64,000 nucleotides of DNA from Fibrobacter sp. (GCA_024399035.1 JAKSID010000007.1:1-64000); one strand, 5' to 3'; shown: positions 45,356 through 56,247, counted from the stretch's first letter. The notes: generated from the letters alone by a model not told the origin. Numbers and translations are program-made.

Positions 45356-45841
45356 TTAAGCCTCCTTAGCCTTACGCAGAGAGTTCTTCTTGACCTTAGC
45401 AGGCTTCGGGAGACCCTGAGCGATCTTTTCCTTGCGAGTGAGGGGCTTGTTCTGAGCCTTCTGCTTAGCAAGGGCAGCCACGCGAGCGCGGTTGCGGGTA
45501 ATAACTTGAGGTTCAACAGTTGCGGATTCTGCGCCGGAGCGAATTTCCGTTACGAGCACCTCGGTATAGCCCTGACGATGACCGTTACGACGTTCGTAAC
45601 GAGTACGACGCTTCTTCTTGAACACGATAATGGTATCGTATTTGCCGTGGTCGAGAACTTCAACCTTGACGGAAGCATCATTCAGGACAGGGGTGCCGAT
45701 TTGCACTTCTTTTCCTGCGAAAAGAAGAACGGACTTGAGCTCCAGTTCGGAACCAACAGCTGCGTCGAGGGTCGGAACCTTGTAGGTCTTGCCGAGTTCG
45801 ACTTTATACTGGAAACCACCTGTTTCAACAATAGAATACAT
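45356..45841 (-). CDS. rplU: 50S ribosomal protein L21 with long basic C-terminal extension
   Basis: A 161-residue protein. Residues 1-103 are L21 (YSIVETGGFQYKVELGKTYK; KKKRRTRYERRNGHRQGYTE). The remaining 58 residues form a Lys/Arg/Ala-rich tail (RNRARVAALAKQKAQNKPLT...) that most L21 proteins lack. AAGGA precedes the ATG. Operon with rpmA. Confidence 0.96.
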   Translation of the reverse strand: MYSIVETGGFQYKVELGKTYKVPTLDAAVGSELELKSVLLFAGKEVQIGTPVLNDASVKVEVLDHGKYDTIIVFKKKRRTRYERRNGHRQGYTEVLVTEIRSGAESATVEPQVITRNRARVAALAKQKAQNKPLTRKEKIAQGLPKPAKVKKNSLRKAKEA

Positions 45842-45954
45842 TTTGTAATCCTTTTTAGGTTGCTATTGGAGTCCCAAATTTAGTAAGAAGCCGTTGTAAA
45901 TCAAAGGGATAGGTTGTAAAAATCTCAACTTTTTCACATTTTTTCAACATAATC

Positions 45955-46043
45955 AGGTTCCAGGTACGAGGTTCGAGGTTCATTAAATCCAAAATAGGGC
46001 GAATTTAGCCTTCCTAACCACTAGCCACTAACCACTAGCCACT
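45955..46043. repeat. Short tandem repeats upstream of the GH2 gene
   Basis: AACCACTAGCCACT occurs twice in tandem (46016-46029, 46030-46043). Another cluster of GAGGTTC/AGGTACGAGG units lies at 45957-45980. Both are simple intergenic repeats between divergent genes. Confidence 0.6.
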
Positions 46044-46089
46044 TTTCTTTTTCTAGATTTCGCATCGAAATTTATAAAGGACACTCTAC

Positions 46090-48939
46090 ATGAGCAGAAT
46101 TACGAGCCTCAATGGCGAATGGCAGATGATCTGGGACACCGAAGACCAGGGCATTTCCAACCGCTGGTATGCAACATATCCTGAAAACACCGAAAACGTC
46201 ACCGTCCCCCACATATGGGAGCGAGCTTTCGACAAGCTTTTGATGTCCCAGGACTGTGCCTATTATTTCAAGCATTTCACCATTGATGACGAAAAGCAGG
46301 TAACCAAGCGTATATTCCTGCGCTTCGAACGTATTGCAACCCACGCCACCATTTGGCTTAACGGTAAGTACCTGGGCACCCACTTTGGCGCCTACACCCC
46401 GTTTGTCATCGAAACCCAGAAGGCCTTGAAGATCGGCGAAGAGAACATCCTCTGCGTACGCGTGGCCAACATGGGCGCATCCAACAGCCGTATCGACTTT
46501 GGCCGCGAATCCAAGGAAGGCGCAGACGACCGTTACGTGCACCCCAGCGAAATGCCGGTGGGCCTCCCCTGGAACCAGTACCCCTATGGCGGTATCATCG
46601 GTAACGTGGAACTGATCCAGGGTACCGCAGCGTTTATCGATCACGTTCGCGTTGAACCGGACATGGACCAGGACCGCGTGGCCTGCGAAGTCAGCTTCAA
46701 CAACCCCCGTGGTTTTGCAACCCGCCTACGCGTACTCATGAGAAACCCGGATGGCGAAGTGTACGAACACTTCATTGAAAACATCAAGCTGGACAAGGAA
46801 AACGCCACCCAGCGCTACGTGTTCGAAGTCAAGGACCTGAAGAAGGAACACTTCCAGTGGAGCCCGGACCATCCCCACGTTTACGCCATCGAATTCCAGA
46901 TGGAAATCAAGGCAGCCAAGGAAAAGGACGGCAAGACCGTAAAGCGTTCCGAATACGCTTTCTCCGTGGTGCGCACCTTCGGTTTCCGCAAGTTCGACTG
47001 CCTCAAGGGTGACTACTACCTGAACGACCAGATCCTTAAGATCCAGGGCGTGAGCTACAACCAGCAGTGGAGCAAGGGCGGCCTCTGGACCTACAAGAAC
47101 GACAAGCTGGAAGCAGACTTGAAGGCCATCAAGGCAGCAGGCTTCAATGCTATCCGTTCCTGCGGCGCCCCCCTGACCGAAGAAGCACTGGACCTCTGCG
47201 ACAAGCTTGGCCTTATCGTGTTCCAGGAATTCCCGATCCACACCATGCGTTCCACCCCCGAAGGCCTGGAAATCGCAAAGAAGCTTATTAACGATATCGT
47301 CAGGGAACAGCACAACCACCCCTGTATCGGCGTGTGGGTTCTGGGTTCCGAAAACGGCACCTTCTTGCTGCAGAACGGCAACAAGATGCTGAACGCTATC
47401 AGCCCCGTGGACATGACCCGTCCGGTGATCAGCAACCTGAACAGTATCTACCTCGACAACGAAGGCAACTTCCGCAAGGATACTGGTAAGCTTTTGCCGG
47501 TGACCGTGGACCGCATCTCCCCGTATGCAACTCTCCGCGTGAATCCGCGCATGAACCCCAGCGCAGCCTACAGCCACTACCTGGCCCACAGCTTCGACCG
47601 CGACAACGAAGAACTGATGGTTCCGGATACAGGCCTTGGCGACGCAGTATTCCAGGACGAAGAAGAAAATGTTGCAAACGACATCTCCAACAAGATGCTC
47701 GTGACCTTGAAGAACCACACCCTGCTCCCGGCAGAGGCAACCTCCATCGAAGGTCCTCGCGCCGCCAAGAACCAGAAGGCTATCAAGACCTTCGTCAAGG
47801 CAGTGGAAACCTTCGTTGAAAGCGACCTCTCCATCTGGAAGTCCTACAAGGACTTTAACGAAGACGCTCACCGCATCGCCCTCAAGAGCAAGCTGGACCA
47901 GATCACCGCCTTCCAGAGCAACCCGCAGATCGCAGGTTTCTTCCTGGACCACTGGGCAGACTGCAGCACAGACTTTAGCGGCTTGAACGACGAAAACCGT
48001 AAGTCCAAGGGCTTCAACGAATTCATCAGCGAAATCACCACACCCAGCCGCGCTCTGGTTAGCGAACTGGAACATGTGGTCGCACCGCAGAGCGAAGTCA
48101 GCTTCCAGATTACTTTGTTAAACAACAAGCGTTACGAAGACGTTTCTGTTGAAATCAAGCTCCTGGACGCACAGGGCAAGGAACTTTCCAGCCAGACTAT
48201 GGAACCGGAAGAACCGGCCGGCAAGACCAGCCTTACTCAGCTGGGCATCTGCACCATGATGGCACCCCGCAATGTGGGCAAGTACCAGATCAAGGTAACA
48301 CTGATCGACGACGGCAAGGCAATCCACTCCTCCACCGAAGACCTGATCGTTATGGAACAGGCCGACGTTGGCAGCGCCGAAAAGAAGGTTTGCTTCCTTG
48401 ATAACTGCGAAGAATCAAGCGACGCACTGGTTGCCCTGAACGGTCCCGAACAAATTATCTTCACTGCAAACCTCAGTTCCTGGCCCGATGAAATTCTGGA
48501 CAAGATTGTGGACGTCACCAAGAACGGCGGCAAGACCTTGCTGCTCTCCGACATGACCCAGGAAGATATCGACTTCTTGAACCAGAGCCACCACTTCGAA
48601 AGCACCATCGAATCCCACTGGAGCACTGGCGCTAACGAACTGGCCCTGCACTACCTGCCCAAGGGTTCTCCCCTGGCAGACGTCTTCGGCGAAACCGCTG
48701 TACTGGACCACACCGCAGCAGCAGTGATGCCCAGCATCTCCCTGAACGAACTCCCGGGTGCAACCGTGTTCGCCCGCGACCTGGCTTTCAAGGACGGCGA
48801 AGTGAAGACTGGCGCAGACCTGCAGCTCTACCCCTTCGGTAAGGGCAAGATCATGTTCAACCAGTTCAACGTTTTCGAAGGTCTCGAAACCAACGCACTG
48901 GCTGACGCATTGTTCGCAAAGATCGTAAGCCTGCTGTAA
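46090..48939 (+). CDS. Family 2 glycoside hydrolase (beta-galactosidase/glucuronidase-like)
   Basis: A 949-residue cytoplasmic protein without signal. N-terminal jelly roll (SLNGEWQMIW, FERIATHATIWLNGKYLGTH), Ig-like domain, and TIM barrel (FGFRKFDCLKGDYYLNDQIL; IRSCGAPLTEEALDLCDKLG). The acid/base position reads WVLGSEN in place of the usual GNE, and the nucleophile region appears to read VPDTGLGD, where an active enzyme usually has E-x-G. It may act on plant oligosaccharides imported into the cell or be an inactive relative. No neighbouring transporter. C-terminal 350 residues are additional Ig-like domains. Confidence 0.78.
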   Translation: MSRITSLNGEWQMIWDTEDQGISNRWYATYPENTENVTVPHIWERAFDKLLMSQDCAYYFKHFTIDDEKQVTKRIFLRFERIATHATIWLNGKYLGTHFGAYTPFVIETQKALKIGEENILCVRVANMGASNSRIDFGRESKEGADDRYVHPSEMPVGLPWNQYPYGGIIGNVELIQGTAAFIDHVRVEPDMDQDRVACEVSFNNPRGFATRLRVLMRNPDGEVYEHFIENIKLDKENATQRYVFEVKDLKKEHFQWSPDHPHVYAIEFQMEIKAAKEKDGKTVKRSEYAFSVVRTFGFRKFDCLKGDYYLNDQILKIQGVSYNQQWSKGGLWTYKNDKLEADLKAIKAAGFNAIRSCGAPLTEEALDLCDKLGLIVFQEFPIHTMRSTPEGLEIAKKLINDIVREQHNHPCIGVWVLGSENGTFLLQNGNKMLNAISPVDMTRPVISNLNSIYLDNEGNFRKDTGKLLPVTVDRISPYATLRVNPRMNPSAAYSHYLAHSFDRDNEELMVPDTGLGDAVFQDEEENVANDISNKMLVTLKNHTLLPAEATSIEGPRAAKNQKAIKTFVKAVETFVESDLSIWKSYKDFNEDAHRIALKSKLDQITAFQSNPQIAGFFLDHWADCSTDFSGLNDENRKSKGFNEFISEITTPSRALVSELEHVVAPQSEVSFQITLLNNKRYEDVSVEIKLLDAQGKELSSQTMEPEEPAGKTSLTQLGICTMMAPRNVGKYQIKVTLIDDGKAIHSSTEDLIVMEQADVGSAEKKVCFLDNCEESSDALVALNGPEQIIFTANLSSWPDEILDKIVDVTKNGGKTLLLSDMTQEDIDFLNQSHHFESTIESHWSTGANELALHYLPKGSPLADVFGETAVLDHTAAAVMPSISLNELPGATVFARDLAFKDGEVKTGADLQLYPFGKGKIMFNQFNVFEGLETNALADALFAKIVSLL

Positions 48940-48963
48940 TCGCAAGCCTCGATTCAGAAAATT

Positions 48964-48997
48964 AAAAGCCGTGGAGCAATCGCCCCGCGGCTTTTTT
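48964..48997 (+). terminator. Terminator of the GH2 gene
   Basis: AAAAGCCGTGG ... CCGCGGCTTTTTT, stem with one G-U pair and a T-run. Confidence 0.85.
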
Positions 48998-49010
48998 GTA
49001 TGCCCAGAAG

Positions 49011-49223
49011 TACTGAACGAGCGGTCTATCGTGAGCCGGAGGCGGCTCATCTTTATGAGTCGTCGCAGGCGAGAGCGAGTGAATTACAGGAGGTTCCTCT
49101 CTAGACGTACTGAACGAGCGGTCTATCGTGAGCCGGAGACGGCTCATCTTTATGAGTCGTCGCAGGCGAGAGCGAGTGAATTACAGGAGGTTCTTCTCTA
49201 GACGTACTGAACGAGCGGTCTAT
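49011..49223. repeat. 97-bp tandem repeat, two full copies and a 19-bp remnant
   Basis: Units start at 49011, 49108 and 49205 with TACTGAACGAGCGGTCTAT. The first two differ at only a couple of positions (GGAGGCGG/GGAGACGG; TTCC/TTCT). Inside are small inverted pairs such as GTGAGCCG/CGGCTCAT. Reading frames run through but look like repeat translation, not genes. Confidence 0.85.
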
Positions 49224-49230
49224 AAACAAA

Positions 49231-49270
49231 AGACTCGGTTGCCTGCGAGAGAGAATCAGCAACCGAGTCT
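49231..49270. terminator. 12-bp hairpin after the 97-bp repeats
   Basis: AGACTCGGTTGC (49231-49242) pairs perfectly with GCAACCGAGTCT (49259-49270). On the minus strand TTTTGTTT follows. No minus-strand gene is known upstream. The following 49271-49437 has nothing else visible apart from the proA promoter area. Confidence 0.5.
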
Positions 49271-49437
49271 AAGCACCCAAGTCCGATACCCTGCAACTAC
49301 TATCCAATGTCGCGAGTAACAACAAACCTGTAACATTAAAATACACTAAGATGTGATAAAAAACAAGTCGCACCGGTCTATTTGAATTCAGAACTTATTC
49401 CAAGTTGGAGTATTTTCCTCCCCCATTATCTATATTT

Positions 49438-50709
49438 ATGCCCATGAATATCGAAGATATTGAAGTTTATGCCGAAACTCTGGCCAAGAACGCCAGGAAG
49501 GCTTCCCGCGGACTCCGCACTCTTAGCGCAGACCTTCGCAACGCAGCCCTGAAGCTGGTAGCCGAAAAGCTCCGCCAGCAGAAGGCCGAAATCCTCGCCG
49601 CCAACAAGATTGACCTTGAGGCAAGTGCCGGCAAGATCAGCGACTCCATGATGGACCGCCTGACCCTGAACGACGCCCGCATCGAAGCCATGGCCAAGGG
49701 CGCCGAAGAAATCGCGGCCTTCGCCGACCCGCTGGGCAAGGTCCTGGAAGCCCGCGAACTGAAGAACGGCATCAAGATCAGTCGCGTCGCAGTCCCTATG
49801 GGCTCCATCTTCTTTATCTACGAAAGCCGCCCCAACGTGACTATTGACGGAGCCTGCCTCTGTTTCAAGTCCGGCAACGCAGTGGTGCTCCGCGGCGGCA
49901 AGGAATCCCTCAAGTCCTCCCAGATTCTGGCAGGCATCTTCCGCAGCGCCCTCGCAGAATGCGGTATCGATGCCGACGCCGTACAGCTGGTGGAAAATCC
50001 GGACCACGCCCTGGTGACCAAGCTCCTGCAGATGAACGACTACCTGGACCTGGTGATTCCCCGCGGTGGCGAACGTCTGATTCGCGCTGTGGTGGACCAG
50101 AGCAAGATTCCCGTGATCAAGCATTTTAACGGCATCTGCCACGTCTACATCGACAAGGCGGCCGACCTCTCCAAGGCCAAGGAAATTCTCATCAACGCAA
50201 AGACACAGCGTACCGGCGTCTGCAACGCCATGGAATGCGTGCTCTTTGACCGCCATCTGGACAAGGCCGCCGTACTGGACCTGGTGAAGGCCCTGCAGGA
50301 CAAGGGCGTGGAATTCTACGGTGACGCCGAATGCGTCAAGGAACTGCCGGGTGTCACCGACATCGGCGACGACAGCAACTACCATCACGAATACCTGGCA
50401 CTCAAGTCCAGCGTCAAGTTCGTGGACGGCGTAGAGGAAGCCTGCGAACATATCGAAAAGTACAGCAGCCGCCACACGGAGGCCATAGTCTCCGAAGACG
50501 CCGCCGCACAGGACTACTTTGCAGCCAATGTGGACTCCAGCAGCGTTATGTTGAACGCCAGCACCCGCTTTGCCGACGGTGGCGAATACGGGCTTGGCGC
50601 CGAAGTGGGCATCAGTACCGACAAAATCCACGCACGAGGCCCCATGGGCGTCGAAAGTCTTTGCACTTACAAGTGGATTTTGCGCGGAAACGGCCAGGTT
50701 CGCGGCTAA
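49438..50709 (+). CDS. proA: Gamma-glutamyl phosphate reductase
   Basis: A 423-residue NADPH-dependent aldehyde-dehydrogenase-type enzyme of proline synthesis. ESRPNVTIDGACLCFKSGNA and RTGVCNAMECVL (catalytic Cys) are ProA hallmarks, with GLGAEVGISTDKIHARGPMG near the end. The ATG at 49438 or that at 49444 are equally possible; neither has a clear ribosome site. Typical ProA is about 417 residues. proB is not adjacent. Confidence 0.95.
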   Translation: MPMNIEDIEVYAETLAKNARKASRGLRTLSADLRNAALKLVAEKLRQQKAEILAANKIDLEASAGKISDSMMDRLTLNDARIEAMAKGAEEIAAFADPLGKVLEARELKNGIKISRVAVPMGSIFFIYESRPNVTIDGACLCFKSGNAVVLRGGKESLKSSQILAGIFRSALAECGIDADAVQLVENPDHALVTKLLQMNDYLDLVIPRGGERLIRAVVDQSKIPVIKHFNGICHVYIDKAADLSKAKEILINAKTQRTGVCNAMECVLFDRHLDKAAVLDLVKALQDKGVEFYGDAECVKELPGVTDIGDDSNYHHEYLALKSSVKFVDGVEEACEHIEKYSSRHTEAIVSEDAAAQDYFAANVDSSSVMLNASTRFADGGEYGLGAEVGISTDKIHARGPMGVESLCTYKWILRGNGQVRG

Positions 50710-50739
50710 ATTCTACAACAAGCAGCTAATTGCATAAAA

Positions 50740-50776
50740 AAAATCACTTTTTTTTATAAAGAGTGATTCTTTTTTG
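50740..50776 (+). terminator. Terminator of proA
   Basis: AATCACT, A/T-rich loop, AGTGATT and CTTTTTT. Confidence 0.75.
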
Positions 50777-50807
50777 ACAAAAATAAGTTACTATACCGAT
50801 AGTAACT
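50774..50807 (+). promoter_or_regulatory. Promoter/operator of the small acidic protein gene
   Basis: TTGACA at 50774-50779 is followed by a GATAGT -10-like box 18 bp on. AGTTACTA (50786-50793) and TAGTAACT (50800-50807) form an 8-bp inverted repeat with a 6-bp spacer between and over these boxes, fitting a repressor site. Confidence 0.5.
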
Positions 50808-50835
50808 ACGGAACGCCAATTGAAGGAGATTGTTC

Positions 50836-51045
50836 ATGGCAAGAAAGAAAGCTAGCAACGACGATTTGGATAACGAACCGATCGTACCTAACGAAGACAC
50901 TGAACTGGACGAAGCCTCCATTTTCGAAGACGAAGAGGATGAATCCGAAGACAAGGGCATCGACGAAATCCTCGGCGGTGCAACTCTTGGTCGTGCAGGT
51001 TCCGATATCGACGGCTGGGGCGGCGGCGAAGACTACGAAGGCTAG
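50836..51045 (+). CDS. Small acidic protein of unknown function
   Basis: A 69-residue protein: a basic MARKKAS start, a middle run of Asp/Glu (IFEDEEDESEDKGIDEILGG) and a Gly-rich tail. AAGGAG precedes the ATG at 50836. No family recognised; its own promoter, operator and strong terminator suggest an actively expressed gene. Such acidic small proteins can bind basic partners such as ribosomal proteins. Confidence 0.7.
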   Translation: MARKKASNDDLDNEPIVPNEDTELDEASIFEDEEDESEDKGIDEILGGATLGRAGSDIDGWGGGEDYEG

Positions 51046-51073
51046 CCCTCCCCTGTTCAATTAGAATGTAAAA

Positions 51074-51105
51074 GACTCGGTCCAATTAAGGGCCGAGTTT
51101 TTTTG
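51074..51105 (+). terminator. Terminator of the small acidic protein gene
   Basis: GACTCGG, loop, GCCGAGTTTTTTT. The stem resembles the 49231 hairpin in its ACTCGG core. Confidence 0.8.
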
Positions 51106-51156
51106 TACCGCGCTAGTGCCGCGCAAGATGCCGCGACGACCACCCAAGCAAAGCAC

Positions 51157-51190
51157 AAAAAAGGACCCGCATCACTGCGAGTCCTTTTTT
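51157..51190 (-). terminator. Bidirectional terminator of gapA
   Basis: AAAAAAGGAC (51157-51166) and GTCCTTTTTT (51181-51190) with a 14-nt loop. Confidence 0.85.
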
Positions 51191-51212
51191 AGTCTTTTGA
51201 TTTTAAATCAAA

Positions 51213-52292
<1,080 letters not shown>

Positions 52293-52368
52293 TCAACTGA
52301 CACCAAATTTATTAAAATTGCGGACATTGAGTAGGTCTTTTTAGAAAATTTTTTGCAATTTATTGGCT

Positions 52369-55300
52369 ATGAGTCATTTTAATCACAAATTTTTCCGTCT
52401 TGTCCCTGTTTTCGGGCTGTTTTTTATGGTATCCTGTGCCGGTAACGGCCAGCCCCTGACCGAAGCGGGCCCCAAATCCGGGGACAGTTCGTCTGCAAAC
52501 GTTGCCGACGACTATTTTGGCGATTACGAATCCTCCCCCGCGGCTGGCGGAAATTCCTCCAAAAACGGAAAATCCGGCAAAAATGACTCGTACGTAGGCC
52601 GAACCGCCAAGGCCGGTTCTGTCGGTTCTGACTACTTTGGCTTTAAGTTGCCCAACGGCGGCGAAGGCTGGACCTTGATCAGTGGACCGGACGCTGGCGA
52701 GAGCGGCGTACCCTACGAATTTTATAATGCACGCACCGGCCGCCGAGCCGTGCTGATGGAAGTGGAACTGCCCAAGGGCGAACCCATGCGTTTGATGGAC
52801 CGCGCCCAGATGGAAATGCAGGCCTTTGAAAGCAGCGGCAAAAAGGCAACCCTTGCGGAAACCTATCCCGAAGAAGCCTTCGGCTCCACAGGCGCGTTCT
52901 TTGATGTGGCCGGCAAGCGCTATGATACGCCCTACGAAGCCGTAGGTCTTGTGACCGGCGCCGGCAATCACGTTTACTCCCTGACACTTTCTGCAACGGA
53001 CAATGTACCCGAGGCAGGCAAGCTGAAGGAAGAATGGAAGGAATTCTTTAACGACTTCGAAATGATGGAGGAGACCGAGGAAAGCGGTCCGGAACTGTCT
53101 CCGGAGCGAGTCCAGAAGTTCGAATCCGAGGCCCTGGGCTACACCTGGAGCGTGAAGGACACCCTCTGGCACTACTGGATGGGCATTAGCCGCCAGAACG
53201 AGGACCCGGACCTAGTGCTTTCTAACAAGGCCGAAGACATTTCCCTTTTCGTATATGGAGCCTTGGTTCCTAGCGATGTGGTGAGCCAGAACGACTTGTT
53301 CAAGGTTCTCCTGACCCGCCTGGGTGTAGATTATAACAACCCCACCATGGATATCCGCCGAGTAAGGGTGGGCAACCAGTATGCCCAGGAATTCACCCTG
53401 ACCCATACGGTTAACAAGTTCGATTTCGCCTACAAGGGCCGCTATTTCTACGAAGACGGTCGTGGCGTCCTGGTAGTCACCTGGACCCAGGGAGCCAACC
53501 AGAAAAAATACGCTAAGGTCATGGACCACGCCATCGAAGGCCTGTCCATGGGACCTATGCCTGCTGCAAGCGCCGAGAATACCGACGCCAAGAAACAGGC
53601 AAAGTTCAACGCCGCCATTATGAGCCAGGTGGGCCTTTTGCGCCTGTTGGAAAACCAGCCCCTGGTGGCCCTGAGCTACTTTGAACGCGCCAACAAGATG
53701 GACCCGGAAGAACCGCTCTATCTTATTAACTGCGGCTTTATCTACCAGATGAAGGAACTTTACGGACCGGGCATCAACCACTTTGAAAGCCAGCGCGAAC
53801 TGGTACGCAAGAACGGCAAGCTCTTGAGCATCCTAGGCGAAATGTACGAGGCCCTGTTCGACTATGGCCATGCCCGTGAATGCGCCGAGGCAGCCCTCCG
53901 CTACACGCCCAACAATCCGGAATACGTGATTAACCTAAGCGACGCCCTTTGGGGCCTTGGCCAGCGCAACCAGTCTTTGATTGTGGTGCAACGCCTTTAC
54001 GACACCCAGCCCAGCGCACGCCTGGGTATTTACCTGGCAAAGACCTACATGGGCCTTGACCAGTACGCCGAAGCCGTGGATGTTCTCTACGGAGTCCGTG
54101 GCCGCTTTGGAATGAGCGTTGAACTTGGCACCACCTTGATGGACGCCCTGATGTTCCTGGGCCGATTCGAGGAAGCCCGCGCCATTAGCGAAGAAACCTT
54201 GGCCAGGGACCGTAACGACTACAAGATTTGGACCACCCAGGGCAAGATCCTGTTCTACAGCCGCAACTACCGCGATGCAGAAAAGGCCCTGACAAAGGCT
54301 TTGGCTTTAAAGCCGGATAACGAAGACGCCAAGAGTTTCCTTAGCGCAACCAAGGCTTTCCTTGGCAAGGCTGACAACCGCACTTTGCAAAAGCCTATCG
54401 ACCCTGTAGAAGCTAGAACCACGGACCTTAAGACATTGCTCCGCCCCGAGGCTAAGGCCGAGGCTACCGAAGGCGACTTCCCCGCCGTTATCCACTACCG
54501 CAAGGAATCCCTGAAGGCAGACAAGGACGCCAGCTGGACCCGTACCGAGGAAATGTTCATGGAAATCCTGGACATTCGCGGTGCCGCCATCTATCGCGAA
54601 TTTACCTTCGACTTTTTGCCGGGCTTTGACCGCATTTACATCAACGCCCTCGAAGTGTACGACAGCAATATGAAGCTGAAGCAAAAGGTAAACTTGAACG
54701 GCGTCTATATTACTTATGCTACTGAAGTCGGTGGCGGTAACGAGAACCAGACGGCACATTTCCCCTTGCAGGAACTGGAACCGGGCGACTTCGTGTACAT
54801 GCAGTACAGCCGCACCAACATCGAGAACAAGGGCATGATTCCCTTTACCAACTTCGTCAGCTCCAAGGACGTGCCTGTGGGCGAAGCCTCTTTCCGAATC
54901 TTTGCGGACAAGAACCGCTTTGTGACCGAGGAATACGGCCCTCTTGAAAAGCAGGATATCAAGGGCGGCGTGGAATGGAAGATTAACAACCCTGTAGTGA
55001 TCCGCAAGGAATTGTACATGCCTGTGTACCGCGACTTCGGTGCAGGCCTGATGCTTACGGGCAAGCAGGAATGGAAGGACGTGGGTGCAGATTATCAGAA
55101 CTTGATCAAGCACCAGTTTAAGCAGGCAGTGTCTGTTCGCGAAAAGGCTTTTGAAGTCCGCGGAAACAAGATTGGCGAAGAAGCCGTAAAGGCATTGGTC
55201 CGCTTTGTGCGTCAGGATATCCGCTACCGCGACATCCGTTTCGGTGGCCACAGCTTGATTCCCCAGACTGCAGAATCGACCCTAAAACAGCACCGCGGCG

Positions 55301-56232
55301 ACTGTAAGGACATGGCTTTGCTCCTTAAGGAAATGCTTGCAACCATCGGCGTCAAGAGCTACCTTACCGCAATTCACTTGACCGAAGAAGGCTTCGAGCA
55401 GTTGCCCACCATCCAGCAGTTCAACCACATGATTCTGTACATTCCCAAGCAGGACAAGATCAGCGAAATGTGGGTAGATGCAACGGACAAGACGGGCAAC
55501 GACCGCCCCGTTCCCCTGGATATGGAAGGCAAGGTGGCCCTGGTCATCGACGAAGACAACAGCCATGTGGTAACCACCCCCATTCTTGAGGACAATCAGG
55601 AACACCAGATTTCTGTGGATCACCGCTTGTTTATTGGCAACGAAGGCGATTGCGAGTTCCGCGACTCCGTTTCCTTGACCGGTAAGTTCGGCAGCGTCAT
55701 GCGTAACCGTTTCTTTGGCCGCGACATCAAGGACCAGGAAAAGCTGATGGAAGAATTCCTGATGACAGGCATTCCCGACGTAAGCATCGGCAACATCAAG
55801 ATTGAAAACTTGGCTGAATTCAACAAGCCGCTGAACCTGATTGTGACTTACGCCTCCAAGGGTTACTTTGGACAGGGCGGCTCTGAACTGAAGGGACGTT
55901 TCCCCAATGTTTGGGAACGTAGCCTCTTTAAGCTGCCCAAGGTAACAAAGCGCCACCACCCCATTCGTATGCCTCACGAAACCCAGTTCAGCTATAGCCT
56001 GAGCGTGAAGGCCGCCGGTGGACGCACAGTTAATGTGGCTGGGCCCAAGGCATTGAGCCGCGAGCCGGATTACGTAAGCTTTGAAAAGGGTTGCGCCGAA
56101 GGCATGAACGCACAGAATTGCATCAAGTGGACTACTTTCGCACTGTATGCCGACCCCGGCGAATACGAAAAGATTCGCGAGGAATGGACTTACCTGCTGA
56201 GCGAAACCAGCCCCATGATCATGGTGAAGTAA
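52369..56232 (+). CDS. Very large lipoprotein with TPR and DUF3857/transglutaminase domains
   Basis: A 1287-residue exported protein. PVFGLFFMVSCAGNG gives the lipobox. Residues about 80-370 hold two related beta-rich segments; 400-680 are TPR-like helical repeats (LLENQPLVALSYFERANKMD; AEKALTKALALKPDNEDAK). The C-terminal half is DUF3857 (EILDIRGAAIYREFTFDFL) followed by a transglutaminase-like fold with Cys in HRGDCKDMALLLKEML, His in QFNHMILYI and Asp in WVDATDK. This triad is intact, so peptide crosslinking or proteolysis is possible. Such proteins are found in Bacteroidota/Fibrobacterota envelopes; role not known. Confidence 0.82.
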   Translation: MSHFNHKFFRLVPVFGLFFMVSCAGNGQPLTEAGPKSGDSSSANVADDYFGDYESSPAAGGNSSKNGKSGKNDSYVGRTAKAGSVGSDYFGFKLPNGGEGWTLISGPDAGESGVPYEFYNARTGRRAVLMEVELPKGEPMRLMDRAQMEMQAFESSGKKATLAETYPEEAFGSTGAFFDVAGKRYDTPYEAVGLVTGAGNHVYSLTLSATDNVPEAGKLKEEWKEFFNDFEMMEETEESGPELSPERVQKFESEALGYTWSVKDTLWHYWMGISRQNEDPDLVLSNKAEDISLFVYGALVPSDVVSQNDLFKVLLTRLGVDYNNPTMDIRRVRVGNQYAQEFTLTHTVNKFDFAYKGRYFYEDGRGVLVVTWTQGANQKKYAKVMDHAIEGLSMGPMPAASAENTDAKKQAKFNAAIMSQVGLLRLLENQPLVALSYFERANKMDPEEPLYLINCGFIYQMKELYGPGINHFESQRELVRKNGKLLSILGEMYEALFDYGHARECAEAALRYTPNNPEYVINLSDALWGLGQRNQSLIVVQRLYDTQPSARLGIYLAKTYMGLDQYAEAVDVLYGVRGRFGMSVELGTTLMDALMFLGRFEEARAISEETLARDRNDYKIWTTQGKILFYSRNYRDAEKALTKALALKPDNEDAKSFLSATKAFLGKADNRTLQKPIDPVEARTTDLKTLLRPEAKAEATEGDFPAVIHYRKESLKADKDASWTRTEEMFMEILDIRGAAIYREFTFDFLPGFDRIYINALEVYDSNMKLKQKVNLNGVYITYATEVGGGNENQTAHFPLQELEPGDFVYMQYSRTNIENKGMIPFTNFVSSKDVPVGEASFRIFADKNRFVTEEYGPLEKQDIKGGVEWKINNPVVIRKELYMPVYRDFGAGLMLTGKQEWKDVGADYQNLIKHQFKQAVSVREKAFEVRGNKIGEEAVKALVRFVRQDIRYRDIRFGGHSLIPQTAESTLKQHRGDCKDMALLLKEMLATIGVKSYLTAIHLTEEGFEQLPTIQQFNHMILYIPKQDKISEMWVDATDKTGNDRPVPLDMEGKVALVIDEDNSHVVTTPILEDNQEHQISVDHRLFIGNEGDCEFRDSVSLTGKFGSVMRNRFFGRDIKDQEKLMEEFLMTGIPDVSIGNIKIENLAEFNKPLNLIVTYASKGYFGQGGSELKGRFPNVWERSLFKLPKVTKRHHPIRMPHETQFSYSLSVKAAGGRTVNVAGPKALSREPDYVSFEKGCAEGMNAQNCIKWTTFALYADPGEYEKIREEWTYLLSETSPMIMVK

Positions 56233-56247
56233 ACGAAGGGGAAAACA

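Noticed and set aside
48971..49319. Plus-strand ORFs with RRTERAVYREPE repeats
   Set aside because: Direct translation of the 97-bp tandem repeats; no start signal and no conserved protein pattern.
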